From: Viscum album
Lineage: Eukaryota; Streptophyta; Magnoliopsida; Santalales; Viscaceae
Assembly (NCBI GenBank): GCA_963277665.1
Contig: OY728125.1
Span: 1,714,812,889 to 1,714,876,888, forward strand
Reading direction: 5' to 3'
Length of the DNA: 64,000 bases
The position numbers and the translations under genes were made by a program. The notes beneath the pieces were generated by a model that worked only from the letters and a program-made list of their open reading frames with translations, had not been told where the DNA came from and ran no database searches. Below are positions 46,480 to 58,843 of this stretch, one piece after another (the first letter of the stretch is position 1; each line of letters starts with the position of its first letter).

Positions 46480-48690
46480 TTATACTTTAATTTTTTGAGT
46501 TGATCCATACTTGGGTGGAACCTTGTGAGATTGAGTAGATTTTGGAATCTTAAAAGCAGGTTTTAGAGGTTTTTGGGTGAAAATGGGAAACACCACAATA
46601 ATGGTTCAGGATATGGTGGTCCATTTTGTAAAATAGTCAAGGGGGAAAATGGGGAAGCTAGGATGTAGCTTAGCAGTGGTGCTCAAGAATTGAAGTTTTT
46701 GTCCATGGATTAGGAAACCTCGCCACACCCATTTTGGATGCTAGGGTGAAATAAATACACTCAAAACATTTGAAAATGCCTGTGGTGGGATTTACATTTT
46801 TTTGGTATTTTAGGAACACCACATCCATGGCTAGGTTATGGAGGAGGGCATGGTAGCATCATGTAGTGTTTTGAAATAAGAAAAACTATCACCTTTCTTC
46901 TTAGATCTTAACTGATTCAAAGGAGAAACTTGTGTGGATTAAATATGGGATATTAAATGTTGTTTTTAATAAATTACTATCCCTATTAATCAATTCTTAC
47001 CTATTACTTTATTATTCATTCAATCTTTATGAATTTTAGATATTCCTTGGATAAACCTAGCAAAGCCCTCCTTGCGCTGAGTTGCTACCTTAGATAACCT
47101 CGATTCTTCTCGACTGAATTTCTCAATATTGATAGAATAATCTAAAATTAGAAGATAGAGGTTGTTCTTGTTGATTTATACTCATAGGATCCTCACATTT
47201 CTTCTCTTATTGTTGTATAAGGGTTAAAAATTTCTCCTTTAACCAAATTTAAACTTTACCATTTTTGGTAATTGACATTAGGTATGTGTTGTTTTAACAC
47301 TTGTCTTTTTATTTATTTATTCATTCTCTATAAACCATGTTATTTTATGTGTAACTAAATCTAGGGGTACTTTTAATGTGATCTTATTTTTTACGGTGTG
47401 AGAATATGGTTTGGGAGATGACACCCTTGATGAACCTTGATGTTGATGTTGACAATCCTGAGGTAGGAAGTTCCTTACAATGTAGAGGCTATATATATGA
47501 TTGTTAGCAATATATGATGTTGTGTGATAATATAATTTATACCATTATTGAGTTTGATCATATATATTTTTTATGTGTAGCATGTGAGACCATGTTTTAT
47601 TTTTGATTAGATGTTTGGGTATGCATAGTCTGTGAGACCCATGTTTGAGTTCAATCACATGTGCGTGTTTGGATTCTTTCACCTATGCTTGTTGTGTTAC
47701 AACATTGGATATATGTGAATGATATGATGAAATAGTTTAAATGTTATGTATTTGGTATATTTTATGTTATTATTGTTCTATGTATGGTACCAATGTGATA
47801 GGTGAACCCATTATGGATCATTGTCCTTAGAGGGGGATCATGTTCAGATGTTGCATGTGACATGATGACAAGACTGAGTTAGACGACGAGGCATTATGGC
47901 ATTTTGTGGCTTGACCTAGAGGCATTATGGTCTTAGGTGATATGACTCAAGAGGTAACAATGAGGCACAATGGTCTTCAGTGACCTGACATGATACACAA
48001 TGCTGAGATAAAATGACCCTGTGGTCTGACCTAAGGTAGTGTCATAATATGATGGCCTTGTAGTCCAAACTGAGACTCATTAGCCTTGTGGAGATTTTAG
48101 AGTACATGTGGTGAATTTGTGGTCAAATCTAGTTCATGACTCTACTATGACTGTTTTTGACATGGATCCATAATAGGTACACCTAGAGATTTATAGTGTC
48201 TTCGTTAGTACACAACAGCTCAGTATGTGATTGCATGCTTTTGTTTGTAAATTTATTTTTTATCATAAAGTAAACTCTTATAAATGTGAACTTGTGTTAA
48301 GGATGAATTGGTAGTGTCCTACAAGGTTTATAATCACACCCTTCATTGGTATCTCTATGCACATGAAGACTTCATGTTTAGGGATATAAAAAAGGGAAAG
48401 GCCCTGGTGATAGGGAATAGGAGAAGGATCATGGTGTTTAGAAGCAATACTGGGACAAACTCTAGGGTGATGCCACAATGTTTATTTACTTTTATTACAC
48501 ACTCTTTTGTTGACCAGTCACTCTAGGGGTACTTGTTTTATTATTCTACATGACTTATGACACATTCCATTCCATAATTTTAACAGTTTTTTATTTATTT
48601 CTCCATGTTATTATTTAATAGTTTATTTACTAATAATGAGGGTATAGTCTACCCATTGATGGTATTTAGACCCTCATTTCTAGTCAGAAA
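46480..48690. other. Unassigned region, no gene recognised
   Basis: This lies where Copia-B gag should be (between its integrase and the primer-site relic near 48691-48706), but I see no Gag motif. 47820-48070 holds an imperfect repeat around GAGGCATTATGGTCTTAGGTGA / GGCACAATGGTCTTCAGTGA. 46560-46870 is G-rich on plus. ORFs of 66-72 codons at 48278-48526 overlap on opposite strands and have no domain. It is probably another decayed element, with ends not found. Confidence 0.4.
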
Positions 48691-48708
48691 CCTCTTTAAT
48701 ATTAGGAA

Positions 48709-50676
48709 GTGCACATGAGGCTATGTGGTATTATTTCTCTGTCAATATAATTATATCACGGAGAGGGGGAGGGGGGTGGAATCAATGATATCTTTCTCTT
48801 TTATGTTTCCTTAATTATGAAACAACACTTTCCTCCTATTAAGGATTTATTTCATTACAAAAAAAATTAAAACACACATTCACAATAACACAAGAATTTA
48901 TAAGGTTCACTATTCAAAAAAATAGATATGTCATTAGTAAGGTTTGGAAACAATCCAATACCACACAATCCACTAGAAAACAATCTTTCTGTTTGGAATA
49001 CAATGAGTAGGATATACCCTTACACCAGTGCATCACTATAATTAATAAAAAAGTGCATGTGATTTAAGTAGCACAAAAAACAGATAAGAATGTTTTTATA
49101 ACACAAATTTTATGGTGATTCTTGACCAACTTTCACAAATAATATATTTCAAAACAATACTTTACTTTCTTACCCAAAATCTAGTAATAACTTCCTAGAA
49201 TTTGTTATAAAACTCAGTCCGATTTACCATTCCAATTATCCCAGTCCAATTTTTTAGTATGAAAAATATAACTCTTTTAGAATAAGGTTGAGAAAATTCT
49301 AAACAACTTTATCTTAAATCTAGAGATCCCAATATGATTTTCCCAGTTCAATATTTCATCTCAATACAATGACCAGTTGAATAAAATCTTGTCTATTATC
49401 CTATGTTTCTTATACCCAAAAAAATTCTTTAAGACACTAAATCTGGAAACCTATTCTTATCTCTAGAGATATTCCTTCTCTCTTATTCACTATGAATGGT
49501 ACATATATGAGAAAGTAAAAAGTACTTTTCCTTTTATACTTGACTCAAAAATGTTTTGGACGAGATTCTTGAAAAATTTACCACTCAATAAAATTTTCAA
49601 AATCTACATGTACCTTTGAATTTAGGGTGAATCATGACTTCATCAAATATTCTCAACACTTCTCAAACATTCTAAAATCTTATATTAAATTCATATATAT
49701 TTCATTCTTTCTTTAAAAACATTAGTCTAATTTTGATTCATCATTTTGATTTTCATTATGATCTGCCTCATTACAATGAAAACAAATGTAAAATAATATA
49801 TACTTATTCTCCTTTTCTATTGACCCATTTTAATGAAAAACAGTGTAATTCAACCCATTTTAAATGGTTGACTATATTTTTGATTAAAATATTAAATTAT
49901 TCTTCATATTGGTCATCACATACTGTTCTTTTTCTTTTAATTCATCATTCCCAAACAATTCTTCCTCCAATGATTATAATGGAATATAGAGTCTAATAGA
50001 CTGGTATCAGTAGATTCAAATTTATCAACTTATTTCTCTTATGAATAGGATGCCAATTACTTTTCCCGTATAAGCTATTCCTCCTTTGATGAATATGATG
50101 ACACGCTAAATCTGATGGATCAGTATCAGTGGCTTCATTTATTTTTGAATATGATTCTCATAAAATTATTTCTTTAACGATTAAAATCTATTGGATTTTA
50201 TTCTATCCAAAAACCAAATCCTTTACTATAATCATCCTCCTTAGCCTTTAAAAAAATATGCATTCAGAAATATCATTATGATGAATTTGAGACCAGAAAG
50301 CTTCAGCTTCACCAAATTTCATATTCTTAAAACTTTAATAATATATCATGACTTCCTTGATGACTTTTAATTTGTTTAAGATCAGACTTAACATCATATG
50401 ACTTACAAAGGAAAGTATTATAACTACCCTATCAATATATTTATTTCCTTCTCCACCTGAATATGATTGGCATGATTATGATCAGACTGAATACAATTGA
50501 TAGAATCCTTTTCTCCCCTTTCTTTCATCAATATTGACTCACAAGTTTTACAAATTTATTATGATTTATGATAACTCCAAGATCATAAAATCTTTGTCAC
50601 ATTTATATTGGATTTAGGTAGACTTCGATGCAGCACATCATTATGATCTTCTCTTGAACTTCAGACCTGTGGTAAG
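48709..50676 (-). repeat. Copia LTR, 3' segment (interrupted by Copia-D)
   Basis: Minus-strand LTR sequence with GGAGAGGGGGAGGGGGGTGG near its left end. It is related to 14834-15952 and continues at 60767-60969 beyond Copia-D. A primer-site relic (48691-48706, minus CCTAATATTAAAGAGG) aligns with the one at 14817-14833. It serves as 3' LTR of Copia-A and probably as 5' LTR of Copia-B. Confidence 0.55.
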
Positions 50677-52615
50677 TGTAGGATCGAAATAACGATGTAG
50701 ATGCTCAATATACAAGAGGGGGGGGGGGGTGAATTGTACAATTTAAAAATTTCCTTAAACAAGAAATGATCTCAGTTTAACAAAGTTAAACTAAGAAAAT
50801 TCAAAACACCTCTAACACCAATTGAAAGATGGGGACAAAGTATGATGTTACAAACTTCTAGTTCTATACACTTTCTTAAATCTGGAAAGTGATTCCGAAA
50901 AACTGGTTCTAGAAATATGGATCCAGAAAATGAAACTTAACCAAAGTTTACAATATGAGATTCTACCTTAAAGCATATAGAATATAACTGAATCAAATTA
51001 CAAGTGTATTGAAATATAAGAAGGTTATACTTTCCTTACAATACAAAATGCATTGAAAAAACTTGTAACAAAAACAAGTAACAAGATATAAGTCTTTTAA
51101 CCCAAAGAGAAGGGTATCCAACAACCTTGGATAAAGGTCCCTTGATTTATACTTTCAAGAACGTCTGTCTTACCCACACCCGGGTAAGCCCTCGATACAA
51201 AGATCAGAGTCTCTGTCTTGTAATCCCCACAAGACCTCAACTTTAAGGTAGTTGGAGCCTCTGTCTTCCTGAGAAAGGAATCCCTCGAACTTCAAGGTAG
51301 TCAGCACCTCTATCTTCCTATCCCCAGAAGCCCTCAATTGTGATCAGCAACAATCAGAGTCGCACGAAGCAAGTCTGGACAAGGCAAAGTTTGAACAAGA
51401 TGTTCAAACTTTCTGCATGAAGATTTGAGAGTTAATAAGAGCCTCTCTCTCTAGAAATCACTTCAACATAACTTAGTCCAAGATCAGTGTCAAAGTTGTA
51501 GCTTCTTTTCAAATGAGATCCTATTTATAGTCGAAGCTCCAATGGTCGGCTCCCTCCTCCAATGGTTATATTTTTCCTTGAATTTTGGAGAGACCTGTAC
51601 ACGTGTCACTCAAACAACAGTTAGTTAATAACTGAATACACGACATCATTTTGTAACGAAACAAGTGTAAGCATAAGAAAAACTGAAGTTTCATAATGTA
51701 AGCAAAATAAAAGTTCATAGTCTAACCAAAAATGGAATTTGGAGTCTATAATAAAGAGATGTTCAGATTTTTTTTTACTAAGGAATTTGTAATGAGAATT
51801 CTTAATCAGAATTTGTAATCAAAATTTGTAATGAGAATTCATCACAGAATTCATAATGAGAATTCGTCATCCGAATTAATAATGAGAATTCATCACTAAA
51901 ATTCGTAATGAGAATTCGTAATCATAATTTGTAATGAGAATTCATCATCAGAATTCATAATGAGAATTCATCACTGAAATTCGTAATGAGAATTCGTAAT
52001 CAGAATTCGTAATGATAATTCTTCACAGAATTCATAATGATAATTCATCACTGGAATTTGTAATGAGAATTTGTAATCAGAATTCGTAATGAGAATTCAT
52101 CACAGAATTCGTAATGAGAATTCATAACTGGAATTCATAATGAGAATTTGTAATCAGAATTTGTAATGAGAATTCATCACAGAATTCGTAATGATAATTC
52201 ATCACTGGAATTCGTAATGAGAATTCGTAATCAGAATTCGTAATGAGAATTCATCAAAGAATTCGTAATGAGAATTCATCAAAGAATTCATAATGAGAAT
52301 TCATCATCAGAATTCGTAATGAGAATTCATAACTGGAATTCGTAATGAGAATTCTGCATTAGAATTTGTAATGAAAAACAAAATACCTTATATCTAAGTA
52401 TTTGTATGATTCCGAGGTTTTGGACTTCAATCCGAATTTTATACTTAGACAAATTTATGATATGAATACGAAAATCTAGGTAAGGGTAAATTTCCTTAAA
52501 GAAGGAAATTTTCCTTATAGAAGTAAAATATGGATTTTCTTAAGGATAAGGTGTTTGTGATTTTAAAAATAAGAATGAATGAAAAATTCATAAGGAAAAC
52601 CTTATTGACTCAACA
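50677..52615 (-). repeat. Copia-D 3' LTR
   Basis: 1939 bp, repeated at 58844-60761. It has TATAAATAG on minus at 51530-51522, a set of about 60-bp repeats around CCTCTGTCTTCCTATCCCC (51190-51350) and a 12-13-bp tandem array at 51780-52378. Confidence 0.93.
51780..52378. repeat. 12-13-bp tandem array in Copia-D 3' LTR
   Basis: About 45 units of AATTCGTAATGAG / AATTCATCACAG / AATTCATCACTGG, most joined as GAATTC palindromes. It lies upstream of the TATA box in element sense, so in U3. Confidence 0.92.
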
Positions 52616-52631
52616 ATCTCCCCCTTTTTGG
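52616..52631 (-). other. Copia-D polypurine tract
   Basis: On minus, CCAAAAAGGGGGAGAT directly precedes the 3' LTR. Related GGGGGAG tracts are also at about 52743-52751, 52853-52861, 52895-52905 and 52926-52934. Confidence 0.8.
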
Positions 52632-53088
52632 AAAGCACTAACAACCTTCCAAAAAAGAAAATAAGGACTTAGAAAAATTTCTTTAGACTTTGAAATTAAA
52701 ACTTATCTCTCTTTTTTTGTGGATTATGGTGAATACAATTAACTCCCCCTTAGGCTTAGAAACACTAAGGATTGTATTTTGGATTTCTGGAATGGAGTTT
52801 TCATTATCATGGGAATGAAAACCTTCGTAATGAGAAAATCCCCTTGGATAAGCTCCCCCTTACTTAGGGATAGTTCTTACTTAGAGATTTTTCCTTCTCC
52901 CCCTTTTTAGTAGTTATTTTTCCTTCTCCCCCTATGTGATTTTCAAAAAGAATTAAGGGAATGGAAAAGTAATAAAGTACCTGAAACATTAGTACATAAC
53001 AACACCAGATACAAACAATCAGATATTTAATTAGATTTGAAATAATTTTTATAAGGAAAATTAAATGCAACAAAAGATCGGATTGAGT

Positions 53089-55493
53089 TTATTTGTCTTC
53101 CTTATCCTTTGGAATTAAATTCTTCAAGAGGGTTTTCATATTCTTCAAATATTTCTAATCCTCCCCAGCTTGTTTCTCAAAAGCTGTGATCCTTTCTTGT
53201 TGAGATTTCAAGACTTATTCCCGAGCCTTCATGGCCTCTTCCTGTATCTTCAGTAACTCATCTTACTTTTGCAGTTTTTCTTAAAACTCAATACAAAAAT
53301 CTCTTTCCCCTTTCCAGTTCTAAGAAACTGAGTTAAGCTTCCCATTCAGATCTCTGACCTGTTGATTCTGAGAATTTTTCTCAATGGTCATCTTTTCCTG
53401 AAGATTCTTGATTTTACCATCGTCAGTGTCAAAATCATTTTGTACATCATTCTGAAAACGATCAAACTTAGCCAAATCATCATCAACTTTCTTTGACCAC
53501 AGAGTGACTTTGATACATGATTTCCTATGCACATCATAATTGATAAGGAAATTTCTATGGTCATCCTCAATCTTCACACACTTATCCATCACCATAGATA
53601 AGGATTATGACTTATGATTCATGATATGTTGAAGCATATGGCATCTAGATTCTATAGTGGGAAAGATCGGAATGGTGTCCACCAACTTTTTCAAAGACTC
53701 GACAACAAATTCATGACCCAGTGATGATGATTCCGAATCAGACACTTTTCTTGGGGATTGTTCTTCAATAATTTTCACCAACTTCCTTTTAGACAAACCA
53801 CAAACCTCATTCTTTATTAAAACATCTTTTGTTGGGGGTATCTATAAGAAATTTCTTACCCTTATCAGCTTTTGAAATGGGTTGTTTATCAGGATATTAT
53901 TCCTCGCTTTCAGATACTTGAAAAATTTTATCTTCATCTGGTTTTTACTTCTGTACCCCTTCTTCAAGGAAATGCTTCTCATAACTCTATTCCTCAGAAA
54001 ACTCAATCTCATTCTCTTTATCATCATCTTTGTTCCCTTCTTTCTCAGCTCCCTTTCTAGGGGTGATAAACTTTGAGGATTCGGCCTTTTCTTGATAATA
54101 CTCAAGTTGTTTAATCAAGGCATCTAGATCCTCACTTCCTTATTCCACTTCTTCTTCTTCTTCAATAACTTCTTCCTCTACTTCTTCACCATCTTGTTTC
54201 TCTACTTATTCAACAACTTGTTTCCCTTTATACTTTTTTCGGAGTGAAATACCTTTTCCCAGGGGTCTCTAGTAAAGGTTGGACATCAAAAGTTTCTTGA
54301 ATGGGGATCTTCTCAGAGGCTACTTCTATATCTCTCAACAGAGATTGTAAAAGCTCAGCTTCAAATTTTTTTTTCTTCATCTTCTTCTCTTTTTCTTTCC
54401 GCTCTAACTCATCAAATGCTTTCTCTTTTAAGGCCTTAGCCTCAGTAGGATCCAGTCCAGACTGAGGGTCCCCTTTTTTTCTTTTCTCCTTATCTTACCT
54501 CCACTTAGTAGCCACTTCATCTGGATATACTTTCTGTTTCTTTGGCTTGGGTGGTGCAGATTGAGTTTCCTTACCTTTCTGAGTCTTGTCTTCAGCCACT
54601 ACTTCTTTCAACTTTCTCTTCTTCCCTGCCTTTTTAGATGGTTCCGGAGTTTGTTGATCTTTCTGAGCTTCCTCAGCCTCTTCCTCTAGTAAAGGGTAGA
54701 ATTTTCCGGATTCAACATAAAAACCCATCTTCATCCTCTTTAATGTATCATCACTAACCAACATTACATTGAAATTTCTTTTCTTGGAAGTGCAAGCAAC
54801 TTTAAACGAATCAAGACATCTGATAATAAGCTTAGAAAGAAAGGCCGGATACATTATGATCTAAGATTTTAGATTCCCTTCTTTAATATTCTTAACTGTA
54901 ATCAAAACATGACTAATCAAATTCAACTTCCTTAGATTTACCAAAAAATCAAAGATGTATATATCACTCTTCTTGAGATTATTCTTATCACCCCTTCTAG
55001 GTTCAAAAAATCCTTGTACCCACAACTGTAGAATCCAATTATTCAAAGAAAGATAAGCAATCTTAGCAGTCTTGGCATCTTTAAATCCAAGGCATTTCAA
55101 TTCCTTCACTTTGTTGAAACTTCCTTGCTCATCCGAAAACTTATATAAACAAAACTCAACTTCACCTTCATAATATAGACCCACCAAGATTGCAACCTTG
55201 GTGTAATAAATCATATAAGTCTTCCCATAAGACTTGAACGAAAAATTATCTCTTTAATATTCCTTAAGGAAGGAAACCGACTTGTAAAACTCAACAAGAA
55301 AATCTGTATAAACCGGATCCTGATTCGCTGGCTTTGATAAGAAAATATCATCCCAGCCATTCAATCTTATGTTATTAGATATAAGAGAATCATACTTGTA
55401 GAAACTCGGATGCACTAACCTCTCCCTGTAAACTAACCATTTTGAGATTGGTTTCGTAGTTGACATATCCTGAGAAGTAGCTTCAGCAGACAT
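53089..55493 (-). pseudogene. Copia-D extra ORF after pol (about 800 codons, broken)
   Basis: It opens MSAEATSQDMSTTKPISKWL at 55493. The N-terminal third (DFLVEFYKSV, KTYMIYYTKVAILVGLYY, LKCLGFKDAKTAKIAYLSLN) has the look of the domain called putative plant transposon protein. A Lys-rich part (PSKKAGKKRKLKE, KPKKQKV; about 54660-54530) could be a nuclear localisation signal. An acidic/Glu-rich middle and a coiled-coil C-terminus follow (KIKNLQEKMTIEKNSQ), ending PKDKEDK and TAA at 53089-53091. About 14 premature stops, all TAA or TAG, occur, with only one clear frameshift, at the C-run near 53834-53838. Function is unknown; SIRE-type copia elements carry an env-like ORF in this position. Confidence 0.7.
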
Positions 55494-55599
55494 TTGGAAT
55501 GAAGAGATCTGGAAGATTCTGAGCGGGCTTTAAGAAGGGATGTAGAACTTCAACACGCAATAGCTTGAAGATCGATGTGGGACAACCACAGGGGTCCCC

Positions 55600-55607
55600 T
55601 TTATATA
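55600..55607 (-). promoter_or_regulatory. TATA box upstream of the Copia-D extra ORF
   Basis: On minus, GCCTATATAAAGGGGACCCC sits about 107 bp before the ATG at 55493, in an otherwise non-coding stretch after pol. The spacing suits a TATA promoter with a leader of about 80 nt, which would give the extra ORF its own transcript. No expression evidence is visible. Confidence 0.5.
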
Positions 55608-55959
55608 GGCAATGGATGTGACCTTTGAGCTTCCAAAAACCATCTAATGGTTGAAAAACTCTCTGATCTGTTCTGACGGTTGAAAACATACCCGCAAGGA
55701 AATCTTGAATCCGATCTTTTGAGGTTTTAAAAAAAAATTGGATTTAAGAAAACTAGAATCCGAGAAATTTTAAAACTCATAAGAAAATACCAGCAAACAA
55801 AATATGACTATGAAAACATAAGTAAGGAAATCATACCTTTCAGATTGGCCAGGAAGTTTATTCATAATAGGTGATATTCTTCTTGAAGAAAAAATTTGAC
55901 TATGAAAAACAAACTATGAAAAACTTAAAGTTGAAAAGACTTTGAGTACCAAAACTCCA

Positions 55960-56340
55960 GTACGAAAAGTATGAGTACAAACATCCCAGTACGAAAAGTA
56001 TAAGTACGAAACAATTTCAGTATGAAAAGTATAAGTACGAAAATTTTTCATTACGAAAATTCTGAGTACGAAAATTCTCATTACAAAAGTTCCATTTCCA
56101 AAAATTTCTATTACGAAAATTTCAGTTCCAAAAACTTCATTACGAAAATTTCCAGTTCGAAAATTTCATTACAAAAATTTCAATATGAAAATTTTGAAAA
56201 ACTCATTACGAAAAATTTTAGTTACAAAAGATTAAAAAACGGACTATGAAAATTTTGATTACAAAAGCTTGAAAAAAAAGCAGACTATGAAAATTTTGAT
56301 TATAAAAGCATAAAAAAAACTGACTACGAAAATTTTTATT
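55960..56340. repeat. ATTACGAAAATTTC-type tandem repeat between pol and the extra ORF
   Basis: About 25 degenerate 13-15-bp units, first AGTACGAAAAGTAT-like, then ATTACGAAAATTTC-like, ending at GATTACAAAAGC. It separates the pol stop (56427) from the extra ORF promoter. The 75-codon plus-strand ORF here is repeat-derived. Confidence 0.85.
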
Positions 56341-56426
56341 ATGCTAATAAGAAAATGTACTCCCCCTATGAAATGGAGTTTCTTACTGTAAGGATAATTG
56401 TTCAACAAGAAGTTAATGAAGAAGGA

Positions 56427-56535
56427 TTACCTCATGGTTATCATTCCTAACTTCTGTTTAATGTATTCAAATCTATCAGAGGGTAAAGATTTAGCGAAAA
56501 TTTCATCAAGTTTATCTTGCATTCCGATAAATTGA
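56427..56535 (-). pseudogene. Copia-D pol C-terminal tail after internal deletion
   Basis: MQDKLDEIFAKSLPSDRFEY and IKQKLGMITMR with a TAA at 56427-56429 match the C-terminus that follows RNase H in copia pol. It joins the protease region with a frame change near 56512-56535, so integrase, RT and RNase H were deleted in one step. What remains may be kept because it carries the natural pol end. Confidence 0.8.
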
Positions 56536-58710
56536 AGAATAATATATCCTTTTAACAAACAAAACATTTGAAATCAAAGTTTTTCCAAGAAGAATAATGT
56601 TACCTATACCAATAATTTCTCCTTGAGCATTATCCCCAAAAGTTACCTTTTCTCCTTCTGTCTTGATAATCTTTTCAAAATAGTTTCTGTTACTAGTCAA
56701 ATGCCAAGAACATCAACTATCCATGTACCATGTATTACTTTTGGTACTTCTTTTATCTACCTGAAAATAAGAATAGAATTAGGCATTCAGAATCCAGACT
56801 TGCTTGGATCTGAGATTTTCAGATAACAAAATTTTGGTCACCCACATCTTCTTAGAAAAATAAGCCTTTTGAAAACCTAAAGATTGGGTTTTGTTTAAAG
56901 AATAATTCTTTGCCCAGTGAACACCACATTGAAACTTGGTAAAAAATGTGGCACTTTGAGGCACAAAATAATTGTTACTAAATGTTGGTTTTGTATGGGT
57001 ATAACCAAATCCGGATTTGTTTCTTAAAGGTCGTATTTGTGAATACATCTTATCAAAATTTTATTTACTTAAGGTAAAGTTTGACAAACACTTCTTTAAG
57101 GAAAATATTTCAGACTTGGGTTTTATAACCAAGTTTCTATCTTCAAAATCATTAGATTTGGAACTAGAGCTAGGCTCAAAAACACTTTTATTAGAAATTA
57201 CGTTTTCTAGATCTTTAGAAAGTTTATTATTCTCAGAATTTACTTCCTCAAGACTTTTTGAAATACTTATAAAATCAAAATTTTTCTTATCAAGATCTTT
57301 AGAAAGATCTGATATTTCCTTAGTAAGAATAATATTCCTAGAGTTTTCCTTATCAAGTTTTTTATTGAGTTTTGAATTCTTAATCTCAAGAAGTTCAGCA
57401 AACCTAGAAACTTATTCATAGGTAGGTAAAGTATTTTCTTCATCAGAAGAGGATTCTTCATCCAAAAAGTTATAATATTTACTATCATTAGAATTTAATG
57501 AAACATTGGTCAATGATTCAGCATTGTGTACCTTAGCCATAGATAAATGATTGTTAATAGGTAATCTAGATATAAGATAAAGATTCTTCTGTTCTGAAGA
57601 TTCATAATCAGAAGATTCATATGAAGAGTCACCACCACTGGCACTCCAAGTGTCATTAGATTTCAGAACTTTCTCAGCTTTAGCTTTATAATACTTCTTC
57701 CTATTCCTTTCATAATGCCTCTCTTTTCTTTCTTTCATCTTGAGCAAATGACAATCAGGTCTTATGTGTCCAGCTCTCTTGAATTCATAACATGTGACTT
57801 ATGAATCTTTCTTATTGTTCCTTTCCTTCTCATTATACTTGGATTGGAAATTTCTTTGTCCAGATATCTTGTTCATCCTTCGAGAAAGATTAGCTAACTC
57901 ATTCTCTGAGACTTCACTATCACTAGATTCAGATTGGATAACAATATTCTTAGATTTGGATCTAGTAACTCTCTCAGGAGTCTAAGCTTTTATGTGTTTT
58001 GATGTAGTAGTAAAAGCAACAGTACCATTCCCATTCTTCTTTTTGATGTTGTCAACATATCTCTTCATCATAGTCTCATGTTGAAGAAGAGTTCCAAATA
58101 GTTCATCTAAGGAAATTTGAGTAACCTTCCTATTCTCATCAATTGCTGTTCTCTTTGATTCCCACTCATTGGGCATAATATCAATGATCTTGTAAACAAG
58201 AGATTCATCATCCAGACATTTCTCTCCCATAGATTTTAATCTATTCACGATAGTCATAAATCTTTATTGCACCTTACAAATGGGTTCTCCATAAGGAAAG
58301 TTAAAACCATGATACACAGCTCTAAGCATGGATCTTCTAGTCTCAATCACTTTAGATGTACCAAAAAGAGTAACTTAAAGTTTCTTCCACATACAGTTAG
58401 CTGCTTTACAAGAAGAAATTTGGCTATATATATTCCTCATCATTGAACATAGTAAAGTATTGCGTACCTTATAGTTGAGTTGATAATCATGTTTCTCTTG
58501 GTTGGTGAAAGTACCAACTTCCTTATCAAGAATTTGATAACCTCCAGTAAGCATAACAAAATTTTCTACTCCAGTATTGATAATGAATGTCTTCATTAGA
58601 TCTCTCCAATACTCATAATCATTACCATAAAATATTGGTGGTCTTGTAGGATTTAGGTTGTCGATGGAACCAACATTGATTCTTACCTTCTTAAAAATCT
58701 TTCTACACAA
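56512..58710 (-). pseudogene. Copia-D gag-protease ORF (UBN2 Gag, broken by stops only)
   Basis: One frame runs from 58710 to 56512. The Gag N-terminus has TRPPIFYGNDYEYWRDLM. UBN2 includes SLVYKIIDIMPNEWESK and ISLDELFGTLLQHE (about 58200-58085). A zinc-knuckle relic reads CYEFKRAGHIRPDC (about 57792-57751, second Cys changed to Phe). A Ser/Asp-rich acidic part (57640-57420) and a coiled coil (57400-57080) follow. The protease has WYMDS then a stop in place of Gly, then GEKVTFGDNAQGEIIGIGN (about 56660-56600). Stops are at 58375, 58264, 57982, 57799, 57412, 57061, 56779 (all TAA/TAG) and 56713 (TGA). No frameshift was seen across 2.2 kb. Confidence 0.88.
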
Positions 58711-58830
58711 AAACTTGTTAATAAAAAAAGTTCGGATTTAAGGAAAATATTCCCCAGTAAGGCAAATATATAACAATGAAAAACTGAGTAAGAAAAACTT
58801 ATATGTGAATATAAGTATTTTAGAGACATC

Positions 58831-58842
58831 CTTTGATACCAA
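58831..58842 (-). other. Copia-D primer binding site
   Basis: Minus strand TTGGTATCAAAG, one base after the 5' LTR; initiator tRNA-Met type. Confidence 0.85.
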
Positions 58843-58843
58843 T

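Noticed and set aside
51780..52378. CRISPR-like array
   Set aside because: Units are 12-13 bp with no unique spacers, in a plant LTR.
53089..58710. Reassigned UAR=Gln genetic code
   Set aside because: CAA/CAG are still common, TGA stops and Cys-to-Tyr changes also occur, and all elements are flowering-plant types; deamination is more likely.
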